Assembly (NCBI GenBank): GCA_034669045.1
Contig: JAXDOD010000127.1
Location: 11,777-75,776, forward strand
Reading direction: 5' to 3'
Origin: VAZQ01 sp034669045
Lineage (GTDB): Bacteria > Pseudomonadota > Alphaproteobacteria > Rhizobiales > Xanthobacteraceae
DNA: 64,000 nucleotides
In this document: positions 7,993 to 18,600 of the stretch, piece by piece
How the letters are laid out: each line of letters begins with the position of its first letter
How positions within the stretch are numbered: the first letter of the stretch is position 1
Translations under genes and position numbers: made by a program
Notes under the pieces: generated by a model
Told to the model about the DNA's origin: nothing
Databases searched by the model: none
The model's input: only the letters and a program-made list of their open reading frames with translations

Positions 7993-8331
7993 GCGGCGAC
8001 GATTCAGACGATTCAATGGTGCCGCCGGGCGGCGAAAGGCGAGTCATGACCGAAAGCCATCGGCAATGCAACGCGGGTCGCGCAGGCGATCCGTGCCGCC
8101 ATGCTGTTGTCGGCCGCCGCAACAGCAGCCTCGCCATGGCCGCGCGCGCGACGCCAGCCGCCAGGCAGCATCGAGGTGGTCAACCTTCCGCGGACCGACG
8201 GATTGTGCGGGCCTGTGCGCAGCGCTAAGGTTACCCGGCTGGCAGGGAAATTCGCTTGCATTGACAAGGATCAAGGCCCCGAAGCGGCATAAAGGCCAGC
8301 CCGTGGTTTGGTCTTGCGCAGGGGGCGCCAT
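7993..8331. other. Divergent intergenic region upstream of pckA
   Basis: These bases between the SGNH gene and the pckA leader carry no gene I can support. The short open frames on both strands show no recognisable domain. The region must contain the promoters for both divergent genes, but I cannot assign clear -35/-10 elements. Confidence 0.4.
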
Positions 8332-8376
8332 CCCCACTATAGGTCGCGCGCCCAGCGGGCGGGCGCTATGGTGGGG
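8332..8376 (+). promoter_or_regulatory. Stem-loop in the pckA leader
   Basis: CCCCACTATAG (8332-8342) pairs with CTATGGTGGGG (8366-8376) with one mismatch, and the interior GCGCGCCC/GGGCGGGCGC pairs again, so the 45 bases can form a long GC-rich hairpin about 74 bases upstream of the pckA start. There is no U-tract after it, so a simple intrinsic terminator is unlikely. It could be a palindromic repeat or a leader structure. Confidence 0.4.
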
Positions 8377-8449
8377 CCCAGCCGTGCCTTAGACACGGCA
8401 CCAGGGAGGAGTTCCGGCGGCGGCCGGACGCTTGAGTGGAGGTCTTTCC

Positions 8450-10063
<1,614 letters not shown>

Positions 10064-10085
10064 TGCGCGCCCGCGGCAAATTGCA

Positions 10086-10161
10086 GGGTGGGTTGAGCGC
10101 AGCGAAACCCACCGCTTGCGGGATGGCGAAAGTGATGGGTTTCGCTGCGCTCAACCCATCC
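10086..10161. repeat. Palindromic repeat behind pckA
   Basis: GGGTTGAGCGCAGCGAAACCC appears near 10090-10110 and its inverted form, GGGTTTCGCTGCGCTCAACCC, near 10137-10157, separated by about 26 bases. The two arms are fully complementary, so the unit can fold into a long hairpin. This is a well-known type of dispersed repeat in proteobacteria. It is followed by a direct duplication of CTACGTGATA (10161-10180). Confidence 0.7.
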
Positions 10162-10196
10162 TACGTGATACTACGTGATACGGGCTAACTTATCGC

Positions 10197-10498
10197 GTTG
10201 GCCTTCGACAACTTCCGCTCGGTTTGATCTTCACGTTGCCGATTGCGGTCGGTGGTGTGCTCGGCCTCGTATCAGAGGAAAGGGATTCTTCCGGCATTGA
10301 GCTTGCTATCGTCTACATCGGGCTAATGATCGGGGGGACTATCTTGCTTACTTGATCGGAAGTGTCATCGAACGCACCGCCCCCACGGCAAGCTTAACGA
10401 TTTTCCTCACAATGTATTTCCTCTTCCTTTGGGTGGCTTGGGTGCTCGCGGTCAAGCTGACTGAGCCTGTTGCTGCCGCCGTTCCAGTTAAACCATGA
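10197..10498 (+). pseudogene. Remnant of a small membrane-protein gene, 5'-truncated and frameshifted
   Basis: One frame from about 10197 reads a hydrophobic stretch (PLGLIFTLPIAVGGVLGLV, then IVYIGLMIGGTILLT) and stops at 10353-10355. The next frame, from about 10349, continues with YLIGSVIERT and a second membrane-like stretch (SLTIFLTMYFLFLWVAWVLAV), ending at TGA 10496-10498. Restoring one base near 10350 would join both into a protein of about 100 residues with three hydrophobic segments. No start codon with a ribosome binding site is seen. I do not recognise the family. It looks like a decaying gene in a small islet between pckA and the toxin-antitoxin pair. Confidence 0.4.
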
Positions 10499-10584
10499 AG
10501 GCAGCGATATCCGGGGTGGAGCCGCCGGAATACGGTGACACGTTACTATTTCCCCGTTTAGCAATCCTGCACCCTGGGTAGTTC

Positions 10585-10995
10585 TTACGCCATCCAAGGA
10601 TTGATCGTGCGCACACCCGTATCCAGAATGTCGCGTGTGTCGCGGGTTACAAGGATCATGTCCCGCACCAGGGCAGTCGCGGCAAGAAGACTATCAACTA
10701 CGGGCAATGGGCGATTGGCGTTGAGCCGGCCCCAGGTCATCGAGATTTCAGCGTCGACTGCGATGATCCGATTGACAAACTGAAGCCGTGTCGCATCGAG
10801 CCACTGCTCGAGTACCGCAGCCTGGGCCACGTCGCTTCTGGCCACCCTGGCCGCGCCCTTAGCGATCTCACCTAAAGTTAATACGCTGATGTAGAGACTC
10901 GCCGGGTCCGTGTTTTCCATCCACGTCGTCACGCGTCGATTCGGACGCTTTCGCTGGATTTCGGAAACGACATTGGTATCAAGCAGGTAGTTCAT
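10585..10995 (-). CDS. vapC: VapC-type PIN-domain ribonuclease toxin
   Basis: A 136-residue PIN-domain toxin. All four expected acidic residues are visible: D6 in LLDTNVVSE, E43 in LTLGEIAKG, D101 in VVDSLLAATA and D119 in LVTRD. It ends with the family NPW motif. VapC toxins cleave specific RNAs, often initiator tRNA or rRNA, when the antitoxin is lost. Its ATG overlaps the antitoxin stop by four bases (ATGA), the normal coupled order antitoxin then toxin. The pair appears intact. A second, truncated PIN fragment lies at 15492. Confidence 0.92.
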   Translation of the reverse strand: MNYLLDTNVVSEIQRKRPNRRVTTWMENTDPASLYISVLTLGEIAKGAARVARSDVAQAAVLEQWLDATRLQFVNRIIAVDAEISMTWGRLNANRPLPVVDSLLAATALVRDMILVTRDTRDILDTGVRTINPWMA

Positions 10996-11252
10996 AAATC
11001 GATGTCGCGACCGGTGTCTTTGGACCGCTCATTGATAAAGTCGATAATATCGTCGTCCCATTTCGGCCCATTAAGCAGATGATCGCGAAAATTCGGTTGG
11101 GCACCTTCGAGCTTTCGGTACTGATCGATGGATAACACCACGGCCGTATCGGCCCCACGGTAGGTCACGATCTGCGGTCCTTCCGAGCCGGCACGCCGCA
11201 CTACTTCGGCGAACTTCGCCTTAGCATCTTGCATCTGCCACTTGCGGCTCAT
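10992..11252 (-). CDS. Antitoxin of the Phd/YefM family, partner of VapC
   Basis: An 86-residue antitoxin. The N-terminal half (WQMQDAKAKFAEVVRRA, then GPQIVTYRGADTAVVLS) is the Phd/YefM DNA-binding fold. The C-terminal tail is acidic (DDDIIDFINERSKD) and should wrap the toxin's active site. It neutralises the following PIN toxin and probably represses its own promoter through the 9-bp inverted repeat at 11264-11283, which begins 12 bases upstream of the start. AGGTGA upstream serves as the ribosome binding site. Base composition looks lower in GC than the flanking pckA and lhgO, consistent with acquisition. Confidence 0.9.
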   Translation of the reverse strand: MSRKWQMQDAKAKFAEVVRRAGSEGPQIVTYRGADTAVVLSIDQYRKLEGAQPNFRDHLLNGPKWDDDIIDFINERSKDTGRDIDL

Positions 11253-11263
11253 GGGGGTTCACC

Positions 11264-11283
11264 TAGTCTGACTGGTCAGACTA
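11264..11283. promoter_or_regulatory. Operator palindrome of the toxin-antitoxin pair
   Basis: TAGTCTGAC and GTCAGACTA form a perfect 9-bp inverted repeat with a two-base spacer, 12-31 bases upstream of the antitoxin ATG. Phd-type antitoxins bind such palindromes and co-repress with the toxin. I infer autoregulation. Confidence 0.7.
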
Positions 11284-11393
11284 AGAATAGCATTTTTTAG
11301 GGCAACTTCAAGGGGATTTTCTAAGCCCACAGCTGTTTGACACGAGAACGCAGGCTTGCGAGTGACAAAAGGTTCTTGGGGAAGAGCGTCGGT

Positions 11394-12488
11394 ATGCTGG
11401 TCCTTGTCGTCGGCGCAGGCGTGGTCGGTCTCGCCTGCGCCCGCGCGGCGGCGCTCGCCGGCCATGAGGTGATCGTCGCCGAGGCGGAGAACGCCATCGG
11501 CACCGTCACGTCCTCGCGCAACAGCGAGGTCATCCACGCCGGGCTGTACTATCCGACCGGCTCGCTGCGCGCGAAGCACTGCCCGCGCTCGCGGCGCATG
11601 CTCTACGCCTACTGCGCTTCGCACGCCGTGCCGCACCGCAAGTGCGGCAAGCTCGTGGTCGCGACCAACGACAAGGAAATCGCGCGCATCGAGGAAATCC
11701 ACCGGCAGGCCCAGGTCAACGGCTGCGAGGGCGTCGCGCTGATCGACGTCGCGGCGGCGCAGCGACTGGAGCCGGACGTGTCCTGCCTCGCCGCGATGCT
11801 CTCGCCCGAGACCGGCATCATCGACAGTCATGCCTACATGCGGGCGCTGCGCGGCGACCTGGAAGACCGCGGCGGGGCGGTCGCGCTCAACACGCCCATC
11901 GAGCGATTGGTGAAAACGTCCGCCGGATGGGAGGCCCATTTCGGCGGCGCCGAGCCGCAATCAATCACGGTCGACGCGGTGGTCAACGCCGCCGGACTCG
12001 GCGCCCAGAAGCTCGCGCGCGCGACGGAAGGCTATCCGCAGGAGCGGGTGCCGCGCCTCGTGCTCGCCAAGGGCAATTACTTCGCTTATGCGGGCCGGCC
12101 GGTGTTCTCGCGCCTGGTCTACCCGACGCCGATCCAGGGCGGGCTCGGCGTGCACGTGGTGCTCGACCTCGCCGGCCGCATGCGCTTCGGTCCGGACGTG
12201 GAATGGATCGACGCGGAGAATTACGACGTCGACCCCCGCCGCGCCGAAGCGTTCTACGAACGCGTGCGCACCTACTGGCCCGGCTTGCCGGACAATTCGC
12301 TGGTGCCGGACTATTCGGGCATCCGTCCGAAACTGACGGGGCGCGGGGAGGCGGCGGCCGATTTCATGATCGACGCGCCCCAGGACCACGGCGTGCCGCG
12401 GCTGGTGCAGCTCTTCGGGATCGAGTCGCCCGGGCTGACCGCGTCGCTGTCGCTGGGCGAGGAGGTGGCGTCCTATCTTTCGAGCTGA
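11394..12488 (+). CDS. lhgO: L-2-hydroxyglutarate dehydrogenase/oxidase-like FAD enzyme
   Basis: A 364-residue FAD-dependent oxidoreductase of the DAO superfamily. The N-terminal dinucleotide fold VVGAGVVGLACA (about residues 4-15) binds FAD. The segments TSSRNSEVIHAGLYYP and DSHAYMRAL match the L-2-hydroxyglutarate oxidase group, as does the C-terminal GIESPGLTASL. The predicted reaction is L-2-hydroxyglutarate to 2-oxoglutarate, with electrons going to the membrane quinone pool. ATG 11394 is chosen because the Rossmann fold starts there; the longer frame begins with TTG. It overlaps the convergent DUF2865 gene by 16 bases at the 3' end. Confidence 0.85.
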   Translation: MLVLVVGAGVVGLACARAAALAGHEVIVAEAENAIGTVTSSRNSEVIHAGLYYPTGSLRAKHCPRSRRMLYAYCASHAVPHRKCGKLVVATNDKEIARIEEIHRQAQVNGCEGVALIDVAAAQRLEPDVSCLAAMLSPETGIIDSHAYMRALRGDLEDRGGAVALNTPIERLVKTSAGWEAHFGGAEPQSITVDAVVNAAGLGAQKLARATEGYPQERVPRLVLAKGNYFAYAGRPVFSRLVYPTPIQGGLGVHVVLDLAGRMRFGPDVEWIDAENYDVDPRRAEAFYERVRTYWPGLPDNSLVPDYSGIRPKLTGRGEAAADFMIDAPQDHGVPRLVQLFGIESPGLTASLSLGEEVASYLSS

Positions 12489-13258
12489 ACGCGCCGGTCG
12501 GCCGCCGCCGCGGCTGCGCCGGCTTCCGGTACCGGCGTGGCGTTCCTCGGCACGATCCGGGCGCCGGCAAGGCGCTGCTTCACGTCGTTGGCGATCGGGC
12601 CGCTGTAGCTATCGAGCGGTGTAAACTCGGCGTTTCGCCGGCCGCCGCCGCTATAGGCGACGAAGCCTTGATCGGTCGCGACAATGTCGCCGGCCCGCAG
12701 CGTCGGATCGTTGGCGGCCTCGGTCGTGACCAGGCCGTAAGCATCCTTGCCGTTGCAGGTGCAGTCCGCCACGGTCCGCTCGCGATAGACGAAAGCGTTC
12801 TGCAGCTCCTTGTAGCGCGTGCCGTCGTTCGCCGAGGCGTGGTCGATGGCGCCGCCCGAGAAGATCTTGGTGCGCGCCGCCGGGCAGAACGAGCTGCAAG
12901 TCTGCGCCGTGTTGGCACCGCTTGAGCGCTGGATCGGAAAGTAGCGGCCGTCGCAGAGCCGCACGCAAAAGGCGACCGATGGGCCGGATTCGCCGCGCGG
13001 ACCAGGCTCCGATCGACCGCCGAACGGGCTGACCGAGGAATTGGGATCGGCATAGGCGCTTGCGGACGGCGGCGGCGCTTGCCGCCGGGGCGCTCCGAAC
13101 AGGAAATCGAACAGGCCCTGCGCCGAAGCGGGCGCAACAGTGCCCAGTGCGATTGCGGCGACGAGCGTGCCGGCCACGGCACGCGCAATGATCCTGAATT
13201 GTGGGATGGTCACGGGCGACTCCATACTCACGCGCCGTTCCCAAGCGCGCGAGTTCAC
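12473..13258 (-). CDS. DUF2865 domain secreted protein
   Basis: A 261-residue exported protein of the DUF2865 family, common in Rhizobiales. A signal peptide ends near residue 47 (APASAQG). A proline-rich linker follows (residues 58-90). The core domain starts at AFCVRLCDGRYFPIQ and carries six cysteines (CVRLC, CSSFC, CTC), suggesting disulfides in the periplasm. ATG 13258 gives a basic leader; ATG 13225 (MESPVT) is also possible. No enzymatic motif is seen and the function is unknown. It stands alone, converging with lhgO and divergent from the RidA-like gene. Confidence 0.75.
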   Translation of the reverse strand: MNSRAWERRVSMESPVTIPQFRIIARAVAGTLVAAIALGTVAPASAQGLFDFLFGAPRRQAPPPSASAYADPNSSVSPFGGRSEPGPRGESGPSVAFCVRLCDGRYFPIQRSSGANTAQTCSSFCPAARTKIFSGGAIDHASANDGTRYKELQNAFVYRERTVADCTCNGKDAYGLVTTEAANDPTLRAGDIVATDQGFVAYSGGGRRNAEFTPLDSYSGPIANDVKQRLAGARIVPRNATPVPEAGAAAAAADRRVQLER

Positions 13259-13615
13259 ACACTCAACGCGCCCAGGATGGAAAAGTTGCGACCCGCCCCT
13301 GCTCCGGGCAGCCGCGAAGATGTCGGGTTTGCGTTCCGGAACGAGCCCCCCGAAGCGATCCCCTCGGACCGGACCCTAGCAATCGAAGGTAAACGACCGA
13401 TGAGCGCGACCGCGCGCAAATTCTTAATTTCGTTTAAAAAGCCGAATCTGGCGCGGGGATTCGTGCGCCGCCGGTTAACGGCCGCTTGGAATCATCGGTT
13501 AATTTCCTGTTCGAAATGATGGTTAACGGTCGCCATTTCCCTCAGAAATGGCGCCGGAACGACAAGCAACGCGGTCGGTGTATCATACCCGAGCGTGCAC
13601 GACAGGAGGAACGCC
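13259..13615. other. Divergent intergenic region, no gene
   Basis: This 357-base gap lies between the DUF2865 gene and the RidA-like gene. The stretch 13420-13560 is richer in A/T and holds several GGTTAA-type words and one TTAA-N6-TTAA pair (near 13425-13438). These resemble CtrA half-sites but the spacing is one base short of the usual seven, so I do not call a site. No gene is supported. Confidence 0.4.
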
Positions 13616-14095
13616 GTGGCCACTACCCGCTTCATCAATCCGGAGACGCTCGCCAAGCCGCCGAGCTATACCGACGTGGTCGAGGTGACCGGGCCTTGCC
13701 GCACCGTCTACATTTCGGGGCAGCTCGGCACCAACCGCGAGGGCAACGTCGTGGGCGACTTCCGCGCCCAGGCGGTGCAGGTGTTCGACAATCTCAGCGC
13801 CGCGCTGGCGGCGGTCGGCGCCACCTTCAAGGACGTCGTGAAGATCAACAGCTACCTCGCCGACATCGCGCACATGCCGATCCTGCGCGAAGTGCGCGCG
13901 CCGTTTCTCGATGCCGCCGGGCTGCCGGCGTCGACCTCGATCGCCGTCACCGCCTTCGCGCGCCCGCAGGCGTTGCTCGAAATCGAGGCGGTGGCGGTGC
14001 TGCCGCTCAGGGGTGCCGGTGCGAAGGCCAAGCCGAAAGCGAAGGCACGCAGCACGCGTTCGGCGAAGGTCAAATCCCGGCGAAAACATAGGTGA
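13616..14095 (+). CDS. RidA/YjgF-family protein with lysine/arginine-rich tail
   Basis: A 159-residue protein of the RidA (YjgF/YER057c) family, covering about residues 1-130: VYISGQLGTNREGNVVGDF, FDNLSAALAAVGATF and ALLEIEAVAVLPL are typical. In RidA the imine-deaminating arginine follows a proline (P-x-R); here the equivalent part reads GLPASTSIAV, so that arginine seems absent, as in the Rid4-7 groups. The last 30 residues are almost only K, A, R and S, which is unusual. The GTG at 13616 is chosen because AGGAGG lies six bases upstream. It overlaps the convergent antiporter gene by 26 bases. Confidence 0.8.
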   Translation: MATTRFINPETLAKPPSYTDVVEVTGPCRTVYISGQLGTNREGNVVGDFRAQAVQVFDNLSAALAAVGATFKDVVKINSYLADIAHMPILREVRAPFLDAAGLPASTSIAVTAFARPQALLEIEAVAVLPLRGAGAKAKPKAKARSTRSAKVKSRRKHR

Positions 14096-15485
14096 CGAGC
14101 GCCAGCACCGGCAGCAGCACGATCGCCGCACAGGCGAGATAGCCCAGGAAGCTCGGCATCTTCACGCCGCGCTCGACCGCGATGGCATAGACCATGAGGT
14201 TGGGCGCGTTGCCGATATAGGTGAGCGCGCCCATGTAGACCGCGCCCATGGAGATCGCGGCGAGCGTCTTTGCGAGCGGCCCCATCAGCGTCTGCGCATT
14301 GCCGCCGGCGAGCTCGAAGAACACCAGATAGGTCGGTGCATTGTCGAGAACGGCCGAGAGCGTGCCGGTCAGCCACAAATAGGCCAACACCTGCGGGGCG
14401 CCGTCGCGCGCGGTCACCGCGGCGAGCAGCCATGAGAATGTGCCGTTCGCGCCGGCGTGGAGCATCGCCAGCACCGGGATGATGCAGGCGAAGATACCGG
14501 CGAACAGGATCGCAACCTCGATGATCGGATCGAAGGTGAAGCCGTTCGCCTCGCGGTGCTCCTCGGGGGTGAGACGGAGCGAGGCGATGGCGATGACCAC
14601 CAGAACGACGTCACGCACGAGGTTCTGCAGCTCGATCCGGGTGCCGTAGAGATCGAGCTCGATGTTCGGCTTCCACGCCGCCGCGGCCAGGATGGCGCCG
14701 ACGATGGCCGCGATCAGCACCAGGTTGATGATGCCGCGCACGTGCAGGTCGGCGGGCGGCGGCGGCGGTTCGCCGACGGTCTGCACCAGGCGGTCCTTGC
14801 GATGGAACCAGAGATCGACCGCAACGAAGATCGCGAGCACGAGACCGGCAACCAGCGCGGTCGGCAGGGCGAGGTGCCGCGTCGTCCAGAAGAAATCGAC
14901 CCCGCGCAAGAAACCCATGAACAGCGGCGGATCGCCCAGCGGCGAGAGCGCGCCGCCGACATTGGCGACCAGGATGATGAAGAACACCACCACGTGGACA
15001 TTGTGCAGCCGCGCCGCGTTGGCGCGAATGAGCGGGCGGATCAGGATCATCGCCGCGCCGGTGGTGCCCACGAGGCTCGCGATCGCGGTGCCGAAGACGA
15101 GGATGGCGGTGTTGACGAGCGGCGTGCCGCGCAGGTTGCCGGTCACCAGGATGCCGCCGGCGACCACGTAGAGCGCGAACAGCAGGACGATGAAGCTCAG
15201 GTATTCCGTGAACAGCGCGTGCACGAGAGCCGCGAGCGCGGTGGGGACGCCGTAGAGCGCGGCCATCGGAGCGAGCGTCAGCGTGCCCCAGACGAAGGCG
15301 AGCTTGCCGTAATGGCGGTGCCAGATGCGCGGGAACAGCAGCGGCCCCGCCGCGATGGTGAGCAGGATGCCGACGAACGGCAGCGCCCACGGCCAGCGCA
15401 GCGCGGCGCCGTCGAGGGCGGCGGCGTGGGCGTGCGCGGGTGCGAGCACCGCAAAAAACAAAGCGATAAAAAGGGTTCGCCACAT
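14070..15485 (-). CDS. Sodium:proton antiporter / CitMHS-like ion transporter
   Basis: A 471-residue integral membrane protein with a signal-like first helix (residues 1-22) and about twelve further hydrophobic segments. Conserved-looking stretches include VGTTGAAMILIRPLI, NVGGALSPLGDPPLF and LDNAPTYLVFFELAGG, which match the NhaD/UIT1-type members of the ion transporter superfamily annotated as sodium:proton antiporters in rhizobia. A cytoplasmic loop rich in proline lies near residue 238. Its role would be Na+ or pH homeostasis in the inner membrane. Its substrate is inferred from the family only. It converges with the RidA-like gene; the vapC remnant and polA lie upstream. Confidence 0.78.
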   Translation of the reverse strand: MWRTLFIALFFAVLAPAHAHAAALDGAALRWPWALPFVGILLTIAAGPLLFPRIWHRHYGKLAFVWGTLTLAPMAALYGVPTALAALVHALFTEYLSFIVLLFALYVVAGGILVTGNLRGTPLVNTAILVFGTAIASLVGTTGAAMILIRPLIRANAARLHNVHVVVFFIILVANVGGALSPLGDPPLFMGFLRGVDFFWTTRHLALPTALVAGLVLAIFVAVDLWFHRKDRLVQTVGEPPPPPADLHVRGIINLVLIAAIVGAILAAAAWKPNIELDLYGTRIELQNLVRDVVLVVIAIASLRLTPEEHREANGFTFDPIIEVAILFAGIFACIIPVLAMLHAGANGTFSWLLAAVTARDGAPQVLAYLWLTGTLSAVLDNAPTYLVFFELAGGNAQTLMGPLAKTLAAISMGAVYMGALTYIGNAPNLMVYAIAVERGVKMPSFLGYLACAAIVLLPVLALVTYVFAGI

Positions 15486-15491
15486 CGCGTG

Positions 15492-15659
15492 TCAGGCATG
15501 CCACGGGTTGGTCGCAGCCACATCCACCCGCTCGAAGGGTTCGACGTCCCCTGTGAGGACCGTGAGCCCATGATGCAAGGCAGTCGCGGCGAACAGATCA
15601 GGTTCCGGAAAGGTGTAGCCGCTCTTTCTTCCCATATTCTTTAGGATTCGCCATTGCAT
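15492..15659 (-). pseudogene. C-terminal remnant of a VapC/FitB-type PIN toxin
   Basis: The reading frame (55 codons from an ATG at 15659, TGA at 15492-15494) translates to the C-terminal third of a PIN toxin: GYTFPEPDLFAATALHHG, then LTVLTGDVEPFERV, and the closing NPWHA. The N-terminal part with the first two catalytic acids is missing, so it cannot be an active nuclease. The frame is also continuous with the polA frame: polA's TGA at 15699 is followed by 13 sense codons and then this fragment. No antitoxin is left nearby. I read it as the stub of a toxin gene after deletion. Confidence 0.75.
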
Positions 15660-15698
15660 CGATCGTTCAACTGGCGATTGGAGGGAGCGCGCTCCCTT

Positions 15699-18600
15699 TC
15701 AATGCGCCTCGTCCCAATTGTGCGCGGCGCGGGCGTCGACCTGCAACGGCACCGAGAGCGACAGCGCCGGCATCGGCGCCTCCTCCATCACGGCCCTTAT
15801 CACCGGCAGCGTCCGCTCGACCTCGTCCTCCGGTAGCTCGAACACCAGTTCGTCGTGCACCTGCAGGAGCATCTGCGCATTGAGCTTCTCCGCCGCGAGC
15901 GCGGCGTCCATGCGCACCATGGCGCGGCGGATGATGTCGGCGGCGGTGCCTTGCAGCCGCGCATTGATGGCCGCACGTTCATTGAAGGAGCGGATCGAGG
16001 GATTCGAATTGGCGATGTCGGGATAGTGGCACTTGCGCCCGAACAGCGTGAGCACGTAGCCGTTCTTCTTGGCGAAGACCTTGGTCTCCTCCATATAGTC
16101 GCGGATGCCGGGGAAGCGCTCGAAATATTTCCTGATGTAGGCGCCGGCCTCCTCGCGCGCGATGCCGAGCTGGTTGGCGAGCCCGAAGGCCGAGATGCCG
16201 TAGATGATGCCGAAGTTGATGGCCTTGGCACGGCGCCGAACCTCGCCGGGCATGCCTTTCACCGGCACGCCGAACATCTCCGACGCCGTCATGGCGTGGA
16301 TGTCGAGGCCTTCGCGGAACGCCGTTTGCAGCGCCTCGATGTTGGCGATCTCGGCGAGCAGGCGCAGCTCGATCTGGGAGTAGTCCGCGGAAGCGAGCTT
16401 CATCCCCGCAGTCGCGATGAAAGCGCGACGGATCTTGCGGCCCTCCTCGGTGCGGATCGGGATGTTCTGCAGGTTCGGCTCGGAGGAGGAGAGGCGGCCG
16501 GTGGGCGTCGCTGCCAGCGCGTAGCTCGTGTGCACCCGATGCGTGTCCGGGTTGACGTAATCCGGCAACGCATCCGTGTAGGTCGATTTGAGCTTCGTGA
16601 CCTGGCGCCATTCCAGGATCTTCTGCGGCAGGTGGTGGCCTTGTTCGGCCAGTTCGTCGAGGACGCGCGCGCCCGTCGACCATTGCCCGGTCTTGGTCTT
16701 GGTGCCGCCGGGCAAGCCCATCTTGCCGAACAGGATGTCGCCCAACTGCTTCGGGCTGCCCGGATTGAACGTGGGCTCGCCGGCGAGCTGGCGGACCTCG
16801 GCCTCGAGCCCTACCGCGCGCTGCGCGAATTCTCCGGACAATCGCGAGAGCACCTGCCGGTCGATCGAAATCCCCCGCCGTTCCATGCGCGCCAGCACGG
16901 TCGCCAATGGCCGTTCCAGGGTTTCGTAGACGGCGGCCACCTGGTCTGCGGGAAGCCGGGGCTTCAGCAACATCCACAGGCGCAGGATGGCATCGGCATG
17001 TTCCGCGGCATAGTTCGCCGCCTTTGCGACGTCGATGCAGTCGAACGAAACGCGGGATTTTCCGGAGCCCACCAACGCGGCGTAGTCGATCGCGTCATAG
17101 TCGAAATGGCGCTTGGCGAGTTCGTCGATGCTGTGATTGCCGCGCCCGGCGTCGAGCACGTAGGACATCAAAAGCGTGTCGTCATAAGGATGAATTTCGA
17201 TGCCGCGCTGCGCGAACATCTGCCAGGCGAACTTGATGTTGTGGCCGATCTTGACCACGCCGCGATCTTCCAGGAGCGGCCGCAGGGCTTCGAGCGCCGC
17301 CGCTTCCGAAACCTGGTCCGCCGCGATGCCGCCCGCGAATAGGCCCTCGGCGCCGCCGTCGCCGCCTTTTCGATGCGAAATCGGGATGTAGCAGGCTTCG
17401 TTCGGTGCGAGCGCGAGCGAAATGCCGCACAGCGTCGCCTGCATCGGGTCGAGGCTCGTGGTCTCCGCATCGATGGCGACGGCGCCGAGGTCGATCGCGC
17501 GCGCAACCCAGGCAGCGATCCGATCGGGTGTGCGCAGCACCTCGAAGCGAGAGCGGTCGAACGGAATTTTGCGCAGGGTCTCGGTGCGCGCGGCGACCAG
17601 CGATTGCGGCTTGATATCGCTGCCGGCGGTCGCTGCCATGGGGCGCTTGGGCAGCGTCATCCCTCCGCCCGAAAGGGGCAGGGTGCCCGCCGAGGTCTGC
17701 CAGGTGGAACTCTCGACGTTCGCCTTGACTCCACCCGGTTCGCTGCGCTCGTCCCCCTCCGCTTTCGCGGGCGCCGGCCGGCCCGAGCCGAGCTTGGCAT
17801 CCGCCTCGATCGCGCCCGCGTCGACATCGGCGAATTCCGCCACGCGGCGCGTCAGAGTGTTGAACTCCATCGCCTTGAGGAAGGCGATCAGCCGCTTGTG
17901 ATCGGGCTCGTGCACGGCGAGCTCGGCGAGCGGCACGTCGAGCGTCACACGGTCGTCGAGCGTCACCAGCCGCTTTGACAGCCGCGCCAGGTCCGCGTTG
18001 TCGATCAAGGTCTGCCGGCGCTTGTCCTGCTTGATCTCGCCGGCGCGCTGGAGCAGCGTCTCCAGGTCGCCGTACTCGCAGATGAGCTGTGCCGCGGTCT
18101 TGACGCCGATGCCGGGCACGCCCGGCACGTTGTCGGTGGAGTCGCCGATCAGCGCCTGCACCTCGATCACCTTGTTCGGCGGCACGCCGAACTTCTCGAT
18201 CACCTCCGCGATGCCGATCTTCTTGTCCTTCATGGTGTCGTACATGATCACGCAGTCGTTCACGAGCTGCATCAGGTCCTTGTCCGACGACACGATGGTG
18301 GTGGTCGCGCCGGCCTCGCAGGCCTCGCGCGCATAGGTCGCGATCAGGTCGTCGGCCTCGAAGCCCGCCTGTTCCAGGCACGGCAGGTCGAAGGCGCGCA
18401 CCGCCTCGTGGATGAGCCCGAACTGCGGGATCAGGTCGTCGGGCGGGTCGGGCCGGTGCGCCTTGTACTTGGGATAGAATTCAGTGCGGAAGGTCTTCTC
18501 CGACTTGTCGAACACGATCGCGAGATGGGTCGGCCGCTCCTCCGGCTTCATGTCGCGCAGGAGCTTCCACAGCATGTTGCAGAAGCCGAGCACGGCGTTG

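Noticed and set aside
13425..13438. CtrA box TTAA...TTAA before the RidA-like gene
   Set aside because: The spacing is six and not seven bases, and the region is generally rich in GGTTAA words.
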